From Trabulsiella guamensis ATCC 49490 (GTDB taxonomy: Bacteria; Pseudomonadota; Gammaproteobacteria; Enterobacterales; Enterobacteriaceae): a stretch of DNA of 44,094 bases. The first letter of the stretch is position 1. Each line of letters begins with the position of its first letter. The notes beneath the pieces are model-generated. The model saw only the letters and a list, made by a program, of their open reading frames with translations, made no database searches and was not told where the DNA came from. The translations under genes were made by a program, and so were the position numbers. Below are positions 34,686 through 43,808 of this stretch, one piece after another. The DNA is taken from contig NZ_JMTB01000070.1 in the NCBI RefSeq assembly GCF_000734965.1, positions 1 through 44,094 of the forward strand, read 5' to 3'.

Positions 34686-36182
34686 ATGTCCAATGATAAA
34701 AAATCACTTTCTGCTTTCTCACTGATGATGATCAGTGTGGCAGCTGTACTTTCTGTACGGAACTTTCCCAGTATGGCCACCTATGGCTGGTCATCGATTG
34801 GCTGGTACGTGCTCGGTACAATTCTCTTCCTGCTACCGATGACCCTGGTTTCTGCTGAACTTGCTACAGGATGGAACAAGGGAGGCGGCGTATATTCCTG
34901 GGTCAGAGAAGCTTTCGGTGAGAAGGCTGGCTTCATCGCTGTCTTTTGTGAATGGAGTAACAATCTTGTCTGGTTTCCAACAGTCCTTTCGTTTATAGCC
35001 GGAACTATCGCTTATATTTTTTCACCTGACCTAGCAAATAACGGTCTATTCATGTTTATCACTATGATGGCAGTGTTCTGGCTTTCAACTATTGTCTCAC
35101 TGCTTGGTAGTGACATAACGTCAAGAATCAATAATATTGGCGTCGTACTTGGCTCACTCGTTCCCTCTGTCCTCCTCGCTATTCTGGGTATAGCCTACGC
35201 ACTTTCCGACAGGCATGTTGTCTTGCCTGTATTCTCACTGGATGCGACATTACCAGGCATCCATTTAACAACAGTCCCTTTTGTAGCCTCTGTTATTCTT
35301 ATGTTTGCCGGTATGGAAATGAGTGGCTTCCATGCTATGGATGTGAAAAATCCTCACAGGGACTACCCACGGGCGATGTTCGGCGCGGCTGTGATCGTTT
35401 TTCTGATGAGCGTATTTGGTACACTGGCAATGTCCGCTGTGATTCCGGTGAAGGAACTCAACCTGACCGCAGGTCTGATGCAGGCTTTTGAATCATTCTT
35501 AAAGAGTTTTGGTATGTCCTGGGCAACGCCGCTTGTTGCGATCCTGGTCGCTCTTGGTGGTTTCGCCTTGCTCACCACATGGTTAATAGGCCCTATTCTT
35601 GGCCTTAATGTGACAGCTCATTCTGGAGACATGCCACCATTCACCCGCAAGTTAAACAAACGCGGCGTACCGGTTTTTATGCTGGTGTTCCAGGGTATAA
35701 TAGCTACCATGCTGTCACTTCTATATGTAGTACTCCCAAGTGTAAATCAGGCATACTGGATCCTCTCGGCAATAACAGTACTGCTGCTGTCAATTACTTA
35801 CATGTTACTGTTTGCTGCGGCAATCATACTACGCATCAGACAACCTGATGTACCACGCGCGTTCAGAATACCTGGAGGCATGGTCGGAATGTGGATCGTC
35901 GCTGGTCTTGGTTTTTTATCAACTGCCTTTGCGTTCATTGTCGGTCTCCTGCCTCCTGCCGGGATGGCGCTATTCCCCCCCTCAGCAGGGTTTCATTCGA
36001 CAGTGGCAAGTTTCCTCTCTGGCTTCATGCACAAGAAAATCGTTTCCGAGGTTACTGCTGAGATGGTTGCTGCACTACCGACAGCCGCTTATATTGCCAT
36101 CATGCTGTTCGGAACCGCGGTCCTGGCGTTACCGCCACTTCTCATCCTCAAATTCAGGAAACAAAGTTGGATCGAGAAATAA
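34686..36182 (+). CDS. APC-family amino acid antiporter, GadC-like
   Basis: 498 residues and about 12 membrane helices. The N-terminal helix with SVRNFPSMATYGWSS, the GGGVYSWVREAFG segment and the PFRIPGG-type loop (RAFRIPGGMVG) match the glutamate:GABA antiporter branch of the APC superfamily rather than AdiC or CadB. The ATG at 34671 is possible, but AAGG with a 7-bp spacing points to the ATG at 34686. It would import the substrate of the upstream decarboxylase and export the product amine, completing an acid-resistance cycle. The C-terminal cytosolic gate of GadC appears shortened here. Confidence 0.85.
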   Translation: MSNDKKSLSAFSLMMISVAAVLSVRNFPSMATYGWSSIGWYVLGTILFLLPMTLVSAELATGWNKGGGVYSWVREAFGEKAGFIAVFCEWSNNLVWFPTVLSFIAGTIAYIFSPDLANNGLFMFITMMAVFWLSTIVSLLGSDITSRINNIGVVLGSLVPSVLLAILGIAYALSDRHVVLPVFSLDATLPGIHLTTVPFVASVILMFAGMEMSGFHAMDVKNPHRDYPRAMFGAAVIVFLMSVFGTLAMSAVIPVKELNLTAGLMQAFESFLKSFGMSWATPLVAILVALGGFALLTTWLIGPILGLNVTAHSGDMPPFTRKLNKRGVPVFMLVFQGIIATMLSLLYVVLPSVNQAYWILSAITVLLLSITYMLLFAAAIILRIRQPDVPRAFRIPGGMVGMWIVAGLGFLSTAFAFIVGLLPPAGMALFPPSAGFHSTVASFLSGFMHKKIVSEVTAEMVAALPTAAYIAIMLFGTAVLALPPLLILKFRKQSWIEK

Positions 36183-36386
36183 ATTTGTGCAAAGCAGCCT
36201 CGTAATGGGGCTGCACCATGACATAATAGTTTCCTGAGTGGGTAATGGTGCAATAACATTGTCGAACATATATTACTGCCAAAACAAAATTTTGATTTAA
36301 ATTTCCCCTTTAAAATAACAAAAGGAGAAATAACCGAAATTAATCAGATATCCTCCTTTCATTTAAAATGGTCAAATCATTTGTTC

Positions 36387-36701
36387 TTACAGATGTTTTT
36401 TAAGCTTATCCCACTCGCTAATCACTTTCTCTTTGAAATTTGACTGTTTGCTGTCGGTACAGGCCTGAACCACAACAGGAGTAACAGTAGCTATTCCATT
36501 TACATCCATGACAGCATCTTCAGGCTTGTCCTTATGATTAAGTGCTTCAGCAAATCCGACAGCAGTCGGTCTGAAGGACTCGTCCAGTGCAAGGAAATCT
36601 TCACAAGTCCAGTCATTGACTGGTTTACTTTTATCTGCTGCCATGGTTACAGTAGGTAAAAAAAACAGCAGACTTAACGCTAAGGTACAGACTTTGTTCA
36701 C
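36387..36701 (-). CDS. hdeA: Periplasmic acid-stress chaperone HdeA
   Basis: HdeA unfolds below about pH 3 and protects periplasmic proteins from aggregation. The mature part closely matches E. coli HdeA: KPVNDWTCEDFLALDESF, PTAVGFAEALNHKDKPEDAV, GIATVTPVVVQACT and a final EWDKLKK. Both cysteines of the conserved disulfide are present. The open frame begins at 36779, but AAAGGAGATATCAAC precedes a GTG at 36701, and that start gives a proper signal peptide (VNKVCTLALSLLFFLPTVTMA). It is convergent with the decarboxylase-antiporter pair. A plasmid-borne hdeA beside such a pair makes a compact acid-survival island. Confidence 0.95.
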   Translation of the reverse strand: MNKVCTLALSLLFFLPTVTMAADKSKPVNDWTCEDFLALDESFRPTAVGFAEALNHKDKPEDAVMDVNGIATVTPVVVQACTDSKQSNFKEKVISEWDKLKKHL

Positions 36702-37068
36702 GTTGATATCTCCTTTTATCGCTTTCTGACATCTGTCCCATACAGAGACACTTTTGTGTATTAAAAAATTTTCACCCACAGTATATTCTGCCCATTCTCA
36801 TCCAATGTGGACGTCGGGTAAGAATGTACAATTACCCAAATTTTATTCGAGTCATACGACTGAACTTATTTAATATATTACTAATGATGAAAATTTTGTT
36901 TACAATTCATTCAATACATTAATATAAATCTGATACAAAAAAACGCCTAATGCAACCACGGCCTCATAAGAACAATCAATAATTCAATAAGAATAGCCTA
37001 GCCAACATAGACATACCATGCAGGAATTAAGATAATATATATCATAATGTCATATGAGAGGATATGTT
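36702..37068. other. AT-rich gap between hdeA and a small gene
   Basis: It contains the hdeA promoter region on the minus strand and AT-rich sequence typical of H-NS-silenced horizontally acquired DNA. No gene is seen. Confidence 0.5.
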
Positions 37069-37275
37069 ATGCTTCACCAGAATAAACTTATGAGATTTGA
37101 CTCCTCATGTTCATTTACAGGCCTTGATTTTCTGGCCCGGAGCATTGTAAAGATTCAGCAAAACGGTACTCAATTACGAGCTGAAGATGTGGCCGGGAAC
37201 ATGTTTCCAGAGCAAAAAGAAATTTTCATGTCCAGGTTTGTATTCCATAAGGCACGTATCTGTAGTGTAAAATAA
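37069..37275 (+). CDS. Small hypothetical protein, possibly YmgA/AriR-like
   Basis: 68 residues from the ATG at 37069, which follows AGAGGATATGTT; an ATG at 37054 is the alternative. It is a single soluble domain with a helical core LDFLARSIVKIQQNGTQL. The pattern weakly recalls the YcgZ/YmgA/AriR connectors, which affect biofilm and acid resistance, but I would not rely on that. It stands alone, next to an acid-resistance block. Confidence 0.45.
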   Translation: MLHQNKLMRFDSSCSFTGLDFLARSIVKIQQNGTQLRAEDVAGNMFPEQKEIFMSRFVFHKARICSVK

Positions 37276-37819
37276 ATATTACCATAACATCTGCCCTGGC
37301 TCATTGCAGAACAAACCATAACATTTATTTATCAGCTAATTTTGAATTGTAAATTATATTAACAGGAAAGTAAACAACTTATAAATGGCATATATATACA
37401 AGTTATTTCACTACTAATTTTTTCACTTCAGCAAACATCAAAAAACATCTTAGCCATCAGGCAAAGCTCTTCATTTTTTATAAATACCTGGCACCTTACT
37501 TATATCCACTATAACTAATATCTGAACAACGACCTGGTTTCATAAGGATAAAATCCTATGTTTCATATGAGGGAAGTGTACCTGTATGTTACTTTGGTAT
37601 CTTTATCGAGTATCCATACAGGTAATGAATGCCAATATAACACATTGATATAAAAACAAAAAAATGTGAATAAACTTTTCAACAGCATGATTCACACCAT
37701 ATTACTAAGCATTCTTAATCAATTGCAGGATAATCCTACTCAAATGATGACTCATCTTTAGTGCGCCAAATTTACTGGTGCTGGTATAGTTTTCAGGCAA
37801 TTGTACTTAAGGTATGTAT
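37276..37819. other. AT-rich non-coding gap before the LuxR-type gene
   Basis: About 540 bp with no gene. It probably holds the promoter of the regulator at 37820. No clear terminator or dyad stands out. Confidence 0.5.
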
Positions 37820-38488
37820 ATGCAAAAAAGTTTACTGAATCGCTCTGATGCTCCATTTGCTTCAGAATACAAGAAAACCGAAACCTCTCCCCCTTTGATG
37901 TATTGCTATGGATGCGATGAAAAATGCTCCATTGAATGTGCCAGACTGAGAAAATACAAGGACTGTAACGGGCTTGAGTTTTATATCTGGCCAGACAATA
38001 ATTCGTTTCTCGTTGAGGGCATGCTGCCGTACTTTCTTGATATTAACGATAAGCTGATATCACAACCAGTTGTGATAATTGATTTTAATTACAAAAATAT
38101 TGATTATTTTTTATCAAAAAACTGGCTCGATAACTTCAAGAGAATGAGACTTATACTTTTATCAGATAAAAAAACGGCTGCAATTGCCCACTACTGGTTT
38201 TATAATGATACGGTTGATACGATCATTAGCTCTGTCATTTTCCATGATGATACCAGTGATGAAATCGTGGCAAAGATAAGAAATACATTTTTAGCTAAAA
38301 TCACCAAACCGTCGGAAAGCAGACCTAAATTGAGTACAAATGAATTTTCGCTTTTCTCGTCACTCTATAATGGTGAACTACCAAAGAAGATTGCGCTGAA
38401 AAATGAAACAAGCGTTAAAAACGTATATGCCATGAAAAAACGTATAGAGCAAAAACTTGGGGTGACAATCACGAGACTATCTAATTAG
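37820..38488 (+). CDS. LuxR-type regulator with a four-cysteine N-terminal cluster
   Basis: 222 residues. The C-terminal helix-turn-helix (about 165-222) has LSTNEFSLFSSLYNGEL and a recognition helix in NETSVKNVYAMKKRIEQKLG. The N-terminal part resembles a receiver-like domain without a clear phosphorylatable aspartate. Near the start, C29, C32, C36 and C40 are spaced C-x2-C-x3-C-x3-C, which could hold zinc or an iron-sulfur cluster. The ATG at 37820 has AAGG with a 7-bp spacing; the ATG at 37814 is too close. It lies upstream of an autotransporter on the opposite strand, and a related regulator lies on its other side. Adhesin control is inferred from position. Confidence 0.75.
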   Translation: MQKSLLNRSDAPFASEYKKTETSPPLMYCYGCDEKCSIECARLRKYKDCNGLEFYIWPDNNSFLVEGMLPYFLDINDKLISQPVVIIDFNYKNIDYFLSKNWLDNFKRMRLILLSDKKTAAIAHYWFYNDTVDTIISSVIFHDDTSDEIVAKIRNTFLAKITKPSESRPKLSTNEFSLFSSLYNGELPKKIALKNETSVKNVYAMKKRIEQKLGVTITRLSN

Positions 38489-39117
38489 TTTTCTCATGTA
38501 TTTATTCCCTCACATAACAACTCCAGACAATCAGGAATAGTTATTCATATTATAGACAAACTCATAGTGAACAGTATATTTACAACATCACTAATGGAAC
38601 AAAAATAACTTGCTTAATTATAGTCATGTTTAATAGTAATGGTTACGCATTATCAATATTATAATGCGTAACCTTAATTGCTCACTATCCCCATGTTTAA
38701 CATTTTTCGTAACCAATATAATCCTCACTAAAACACGACAATAACAAGCTTAATGACTCCCTCACCAATCAAACTCATTCAATATCATGGATGGGGAATC
38801 TATAGGCACACAAAAATGTGTGATTATAACTCTGGCATTTAATATATTCATATCACACCATAACTTAAACCATGCAATAATTCAGACCAACCTCATCCCA
38901 TACGCCCCTGCTCCACACATGCGTATGCTTACTGAATATCGATAAGATATTAACCACTGCAAAATGGCACTTGTTTTGGTTATCCTACTACATCCAAGTA
39001 TATGCCATCAGAGATACCAGTGTACAGATGAAGCCATCTGTATAATCTTAATACTTTCATAACCAAAAGCCATTTTAAAGACAATCAATATCAGTGCAAT
39101 GTATTTTAACTCACCAA
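38489..39117. other. AT-rich gap with one strong dyad
   Basis: No gene is seen in about 630 bp. A perfect 13-bp inverted repeat, GGTTACGCATTAT (38641-38653) with ATAATGCGTAACC (38661-38673), spacer CAATATT, lies 155 bp after the LuxR-type stop. It could be a terminator without a U-tract or a protein-binding dyad. Confidence 0.5.
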
Positions 39118-39150
39118 TTAAAGATGGCCTGCAAAGCAGGCCATCTTTAA
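39118..39150 (-). terminator. Terminator of the autotransporter gene
   Basis: A perfect 15-bp stem, TTAAAGATGGCCTGC (39118-39132) with its complement (39136-39150), loop AAA. It lies just after the stop codon at 39154 on the minus strand and is followed by AATTGG with few T residues. Confidence 0.65.
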
Positions 39151-39153
39151 TAA

Positions 39154-42069
39154 TCAAAACATATACTTCAGACCAACCATTCCCTTCGTATCACTGTAAC
39201 TATCTTCACCAGCCTGGGCTGCTACATTTCCCCATATATTCAGATGGTTACCAACTTTACCATCAACACCAATTTTCACTTCACCAGTATTCCGGGAGCC
39301 TGATATATAATCAGAGGTACTGTTCATCCTTACCCCGTAATCCCTGCTGTTATGTAACCAGTTGATTTCCATAAACGGTTCAAACTCTCTGTCCTTTCCG
39401 TTATCAAGTGAGCTGTGACTCATCATGCTTGCACGGAGGCCTATCCGTGTCTGGATATTTCCCGTACCCAGGCTCTCAACAGACGAACCATTTTTTTCGT
39501 TATGTTTATCTGCTTTGACATCAGACCAAATGATTTGTGCCTCAGGTTGCAACCAGAATGTTTCATCCACACCGGAAGCAGTTTTTCTTTCTCCGACCTG
39601 AAACCGGTATCCGCTCTCAACAGAGGCAGATAAACCTTTTGAATTATAGTGCTCAGTAGGGAGCCCCTGGCCGGAAACACTGTTTCTGAACCAGCTGTAC
39701 TGCAACCAGCTGTCCAGATAAGGCCCGGACTTACTCTCATCATTTCCAAACCATGTCCCATACACACCGGTACTGTAACCACGAACCTCACCGTGTGAAG
39801 AATAACCGTTCAGCCCTGACCTTGAATTACTGTTTTGTTGTCCATATCCGGCCATTAATCCAAGGTGCCAACGATCGTTACCTGTAGATGTCCATTGTGC
39901 AATGTCACCACCTATCTGAACGACATAGTAATTCGCCTGAGTTTTCACCTGATCGTCAGACATTGTTGATGAGCGATTGTGCCCTCCTGCATGTCGTATC
40001 CACATACTTGTAACTTTCTTCTCACCCGTAAGGGCATCAGTGTACTGAGTTTCACCGAGCCGATCATAAAGACGGAGGTTAAACAGACTATTAGTAGCAT
40101 GAATGTTCGATGCATAACTTGCTGCTTCCGGACGATATGCATGTACTGGTGGTTTCGGCTCTACTGGCGGTTTCGGCTCTACCGGTGGTTTCGGCTCTAC
40201 CGGTGGTTTCGGCTCTACCGGTGGTTTCGGCTCTACCGGTGGTTTCGGCTCTACCGGTGGTTTCGGCTCTACCGGTGGTTTCGGCTCTACCGGTTGCTTT
40301 TCCTCATTTTTCAGACTGGTAAGATACCAGTTGTTGGTGTTCCTCCCACTCTTAGTACCCTGTTGCAGATGATAATCCCATGCACCGGCGACTATACGGG
40401 ATTTCTGCACAAAGGTATCAGATGCATTTGGCGCTCCTACTTCGATAAGCTCGATTCCTTCAAGCGTTTCTGCTCCGACTCCTCCAACATTATTTACAAC
40501 TACTGCTGTTGTACCTGTCGCATTCCCCGTGATAACCAGTTTGTCGGTTTGTGAACTGTCATCGCCAAGAACAGTACCGAATATAACAGATGCATCACCA
40601 GAACCAGCATAATCGCCGTTTATAGTTAATGTGTGAAATCCTTTCTTTTCCGGATCAAAAATCTGAATCACCGAGTTAGACTGGTTTTTTACATTTCCAA
40701 TAAGGGTGAAATTATCAGAATTTGCTTTCAGAACAGACTGGTTTGTGAGGTTCAGGTCACTGAAAGAAGATGTCGTCCCGGAGCTATTTTTATTCAGACT
40801 CCACACTGAATTGTTGCCAAGATTAACTGTTAGCTTACTATTCCCCAGTAAGTTAGTTAATCCAGACATCCTGGCATTGTCTGCAAGGCCGAGGTTTACG
40901 TTATTATTATATAAAGGGTCCGCTGCATCATTATTATCTACTTCAATAATCCATGACTGATCATCCTGCATCGCCAAATTCGTCTGATCACCAGAAAAGG
41001 CGAAGTTCACACTCCCTTGATTTTTATAAACTTTCAGTAGGGCATCTTTCAAAGACGAAGTAACAAATACTGCATCTCTGAACATTGCTGAGATACCTGA
41101 AGACGAACGCTGTGTTCCCCAGTCAGACTGGCCAACATTTATCGCATTTCCATTCGTTTTAATACTTGTGGAACTGTTTGCATAATCTGCTTTCAGTGTA
41201 CTTCCTGACACTGCCAGTTTTATTGCTGACCCAGGCGTATTGGTCATGTCTATAACCATCTTACCGTGAGATTCCAGATACCCCTCCCCGGTTCCTGTAC
41301 TTCTTGATTTACCTATTTTAATGGCACTGTTATCCGTTCCCTTGCCGTTCTGAAGAGTAATAGATGAATTTCCGTTCAATATGACAGTACTTACTTTTGC
41401 ATCATCTGAACTCCCTTTCCCTGAGACATAAATAGCCTCCTGACGGCCACCATTAAGTGACACAGACAAATCACCATTTACTCTTACAAGTCCTGCCGGG
41501 CCAGTACCAGAATCTCTGTATGCCCCCTGGATAGAACGAATGGCAGAGTTTAACGTTGTCCCAATAAGTCCGGTTGTATTTATGGTTTGTGATACGGAAA
41601 GATTATTCACTTCCGTTGTAGACGAATGTAAGGAAGTAAACTTATCGTTATCGACAGAAATTCCTGCATCTACTGATGAACCTGCAATAACACCATATAC
41701 ACTGCCACGCCCAAGAATATCACTGTTATTATAAACAGTATTGATATTAACATCAGTATCACTGGCAATGAGATTAGCTATTCCACCATTGAATGCGGAC
41801 AAAGTCACATTGGGGGTATTACTGAGAATATTAATGTTTAATTTTTTTATCCCATCAAAAATAGCTGTTGACTGGTCAGTACTGGGATATCGCCAGCTGA
41901 CTCCCCCACTCAGGTTAATTTCTTCTTTACCATCTTTACCAGTAACTATCACATCACCACGGTCAAACCACACACCAGTACCATCATCAAGAACAACCGG
42001 TGTCGCAGCACTTAAATTGCTGGATTGTGCAAGTGTAAAAAAAACACTTACTAAAATATAATTTTTCAT
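39154..42069 (-). CDS. Autotransporter adhesin-like protein with proline-rich PVEPKP repeats
   Basis: 971 residues. A signal peptide (MKNYILVSVFFTLAQSSNLSA) is followed by a passenger of about 565 residues made of Asn/Ser/Thr/Gly-rich repeated turns, as in pertactin-like beta-helices. Eight PVEPKP units follow (about 595-642), then a linker and a beta-barrel translocator (about 700-971) that ends in KYMF. Blocks such as MWIRHAGGHNRS, WHLGLMAGYG and the final GMVGLKYMF match the type V autotransporter barrel. A good Shine-Dalgarno, AGGAGCTTGAT, precedes the ATG. It would be displayed on the outer membrane, probably as an adhesin. LuxR-type regulators flank it. Confidence 0.9.
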   Translation of the reverse strand: MKNYILVSVFFTLAQSSNLSAATPVVLDDGTGVWFDRGDVIVTGKDGKEEINLSGGVSWRYPSTDQSTAIFDGIKKLNINILSNTPNVTLSAFNGGIANLIASDTDVNINTVYNNSDILGRGSVYGVIAGSSVDAGISVDNDKFTSLHSSTTEVNNLSVSQTINTTGLIGTTLNSAIRSIQGAYRDSGTGPAGLVRVNGDLSVSLNGGRQEAIYVSGKGSSDDAKVSTVILNGNSSITLQNGKGTDNSAIKIGKSRSTGTGEGYLESHGKMVIDMTNTPGSAIKLAVSGSTLKADYANSSTSIKTNGNAINVGQSDWGTQRSSSGISAMFRDAVFVTSSLKDALLKVYKNQGSVNFAFSGDQTNLAMQDDQSWIIEVDNNDAADPLYNNNVNLGLADNARMSGLTNLLGNSKLTVNLGNNSVWSLNKNSSGTTSSFSDLNLTNQSVLKANSDNFTLIGNVKNQSNSVIQIFDPEKKGFHTLTINGDYAGSGDASVIFGTVLGDDSSQTDKLVITGNATGTTAVVVNNVGGVGAETLEGIELIEVGAPNASDTFVQKSRIVAGAWDYHLQQGTKSGRNTNNWYLTSLKNEEKQPVEPKPPVEPKPPVEPKPPVEPKPPVEPKPPVEPKPPVEPKPPVEPKPPVHAYRPEAASYASNIHATNSLFNLRLYDRLGETQYTDALTGEKKVTSMWIRHAGGHNRSSTMSDDQVKTQANYYVVQIGGDIAQWTSTGNDRWHLGLMAGYGQQNSNSRSGLNGYSSHGEVRGYSTGVYGTWFGNDESKSGPYLDSWLQYSWFRNSVSGQGLPTEHYNSKGLSASVESGYRFQVGERKTASGVDETFWLQPEAQIIWSDVKADKHNEKNGSSVESLGTGNIQTRIGLRASMMSHSSLDNGKDREFEPFMEINWLHNSRDYGVRMNSTSDYISGSRNTGEVKIGVDGKVGNHLNIWGNVAAQAGEDSYSDTKGMVGLKYMF
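40145..40288 (-). repeat. Eight 18-bp tandem repeats encoding PVEPKP
   Basis: The unit reads ACCGGTGGTTTCGGCTCT on the plus strand. The first two copies differ slightly from the rest, and the other six are identical. Changes in copy number stay in frame and would lengthen or shorten the rigid stalk before the barrel. Confidence 0.95.
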
Positions 42070-42441
42070 ATCAAGCTCCTGGCAATAACAAAAACAAAAG
42101 CATATCGTTGCATATTTCTAATTGTAAGTTTCACAAAAGATTACCATTACTGTTTATGGTAATAATCCTAATAAGAAATCTCCGATTCTCATTAAGCAAT
42201 CTAACTTATATGAAGTGATAACCAATTCACTTTACAAAACACACAAATAACAAACTCCATTACTAAAGCTGGTTTACGTCACAGACTTTACCCACATGTA
42301 TGCAGCATAAAAATCAGTCTGTTATTCTTAAGAAAACACAGCAATACCATTAAGTGGTTGTAATACTATCAATGCAGAAACGAACAATTTAATATTTAAA
42401 TACTTCCCAGCACTTTATATTCATTATGATATCAGGCACCG
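42070..42441. other. AT-rich gap between the autotransporter and the split LuxR gene
   Basis: No gene is seen. It should hold the autotransporter promoter, and regulator-binding sites are likely but not identifiable. Confidence 0.5.
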
Positions 42442-43097
42442 TTATTCGCGGCATGATGTGTTTTTTGTTTTTATAATACCACTCTCTATCGAGTTTTGAA
42501 TAATGCTCCTGTAATCATATACTTTGCTAGTAGACATAATCCCAAGTTTCTTTTTCAGGGTAGTACAGAATGTATATGTTGTTTTAATTTTTACATCTAT
42601 TAATTTATTTATCTCCCGAACTGAAAGACCTTTCAGTATATATTTAAGAACAATGTACTCTTTGTTTGTCAGAACAATACAACCACCATCGCGGTCTTTT
42701 TTTTCCTGTTGACATGTGATATTTCATATAAAATTTCCTTACATGTCATTTTGTGTATATTAATAATACGCCAACCATAGAAAGATCCAATAGAACTAAA
42801 TAATTGCGGTAATAATGCTGATTCATTCAGAATGACAACCTCATTGACACCGGTTTTCTCTAACAGATCTATTGATGATATGATACAACCAAGGCTATGA
42901 AGATTACCAAAATCGGGTGGGATAACTATATATAACTTCAGTAAAACCTCTTTGCTAACCATCTTGCGCCATTCATAGAAATCTTCTACTTCACAGAACG
43001 AAACAATATTCGCATTTCCGCACTGATATGATAAAATATGAGTCAACCCAACAGAACTGAAATGACATTTTGATAAAATGACAGTAAATTCATTCAT
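42442..43097 (-). CDS. LuxR-type regulator split by a slippery A-tract (possible frameshift product)
   Basis: The first frame (stop near 42669) gives 142 residues: an N-terminal receiver-like domain without a DNA-binding part. At codon 134 it reads AGG AAA AAA AAG. Moving one base back at this point continues into the missing helix-turn-helix: GCIVLTNKEYIVLKYIL, then GLSVREINKLI, ending at 42442. The joined protein would be 218 residues, close to the neighbouring LuxR-type regulator (222). The tract is the A AAA AAG type used by dnaX for -1 frameshifting, in the right phase. It may be programmed frameshifting, transcriptional slippage, a length-variable tract, or a simple mutation. Confidence 0.7.
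42697..42704 (-). other. A8 slippery tract in the LuxR-type gene
   Basis: Eight A on the coding strand followed by G. Nine A would restore the full-length frame, and a -1 ribosomal slip on A AAA AAG would do the same. The 0-frame stop is eight codons after the tract. Confidence 0.75.
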
Positions 43098-43269
43098 ATT
43101 GAAACCTTCGCATATTATAATTTATGCATTCGAATATCTATTCGACATGTATTCTCAATAGTTTAGTTTAAAATTATAAGCCACTTTTGATGCTTTCAAC
43201 ATTAGAATACAGTACATGCCAATAAGATAATTCAAGAATCATATGATTTTGATAATGTGTAACCGTACC

Positions 43270-43481
43270 TTGACATGGCAGACTCGGCTGTCATATTACT
43301 TAAACACAGCCCATCATCCACACCGTGAACAATCTTATATACATGGTAGTTTTTCTCACTCACTAGCGGCTTTAATAAATACCAAACATAGTATATATTA
43401 AACGCGTGAGTTGATTAGACGTGTTTCATACAATAGTGTTCTATTTCCTTATAACCGCACAGTGATTCGTGCGGTTTTTTT
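43270..43481 (+). ncRNA. Candidate small RNA with promoter and terminator
   Basis: TTGACA (43270-43275) and TATTAC (43294-43299) are 18 bp apart. No gene follows, but a clean intrinsic terminator does: an 8-bp stem AACCGCAC (43453-43460) with GTGCGGTT (43469-43476), then T-rich to 43481. The terminator is oriented for plus-strand transcription and no plus-strand gene precedes it, so a non-coding transcript of about 175 nt is likely. Confidence 0.45.
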
Positions 43482-43710
43482 GTCTTCAAAATTTATCCAT
43501 TAAACCAGCTGAACGCCGTACAACAACTATCTCAAAAGTCAGAACATCCATATCAGGACCTGACTTGTGTTTATAAAAAGACATGTTATCTGACAATTAA
43601 AATAACTGCCCTCTGTTAACCATATACGCTGAAAATTTCCTGTCATTTATATGGTCATGGCAGAACCAGCTTCATCTCCACTCCACATAGTCCAGGTACA
43701 GCCAGCGAAA

Positions 43711-43744
43711 AAAGGCAGGGAATGATCCATCATTCCCTGCCTTT
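43711..43744 (-). terminator. Terminator of the partial autotransporter gene
   Basis: A perfect 15-bp stem AAAGGCAGGGAATGA (43711-43725) with its complement (43730-43744), loop TCCA. On the minus strand six T follow. It lies 65 bp after the stop at 43809. Confidence 0.85.
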
Positions 43745-43808
43745 GCTGCCACTACTTTCCCTGTAATCCTTCCTCATCCTGAACGCAGCTCATCTCCTGA
43801 CCTGCAGA

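Noticed and set aside
40145-40288. Regular repeats that could suggest a CRISPR array
   Set aside because: The units are contiguous 18-bp tandem repeats with no spacers and encode PVEPKP in frame.
39979-40554. Plus-strand frame with repeated WFRLYR units
   Set aside because: It is the antisense of the PVEPKP repeats of the autotransporter gene.
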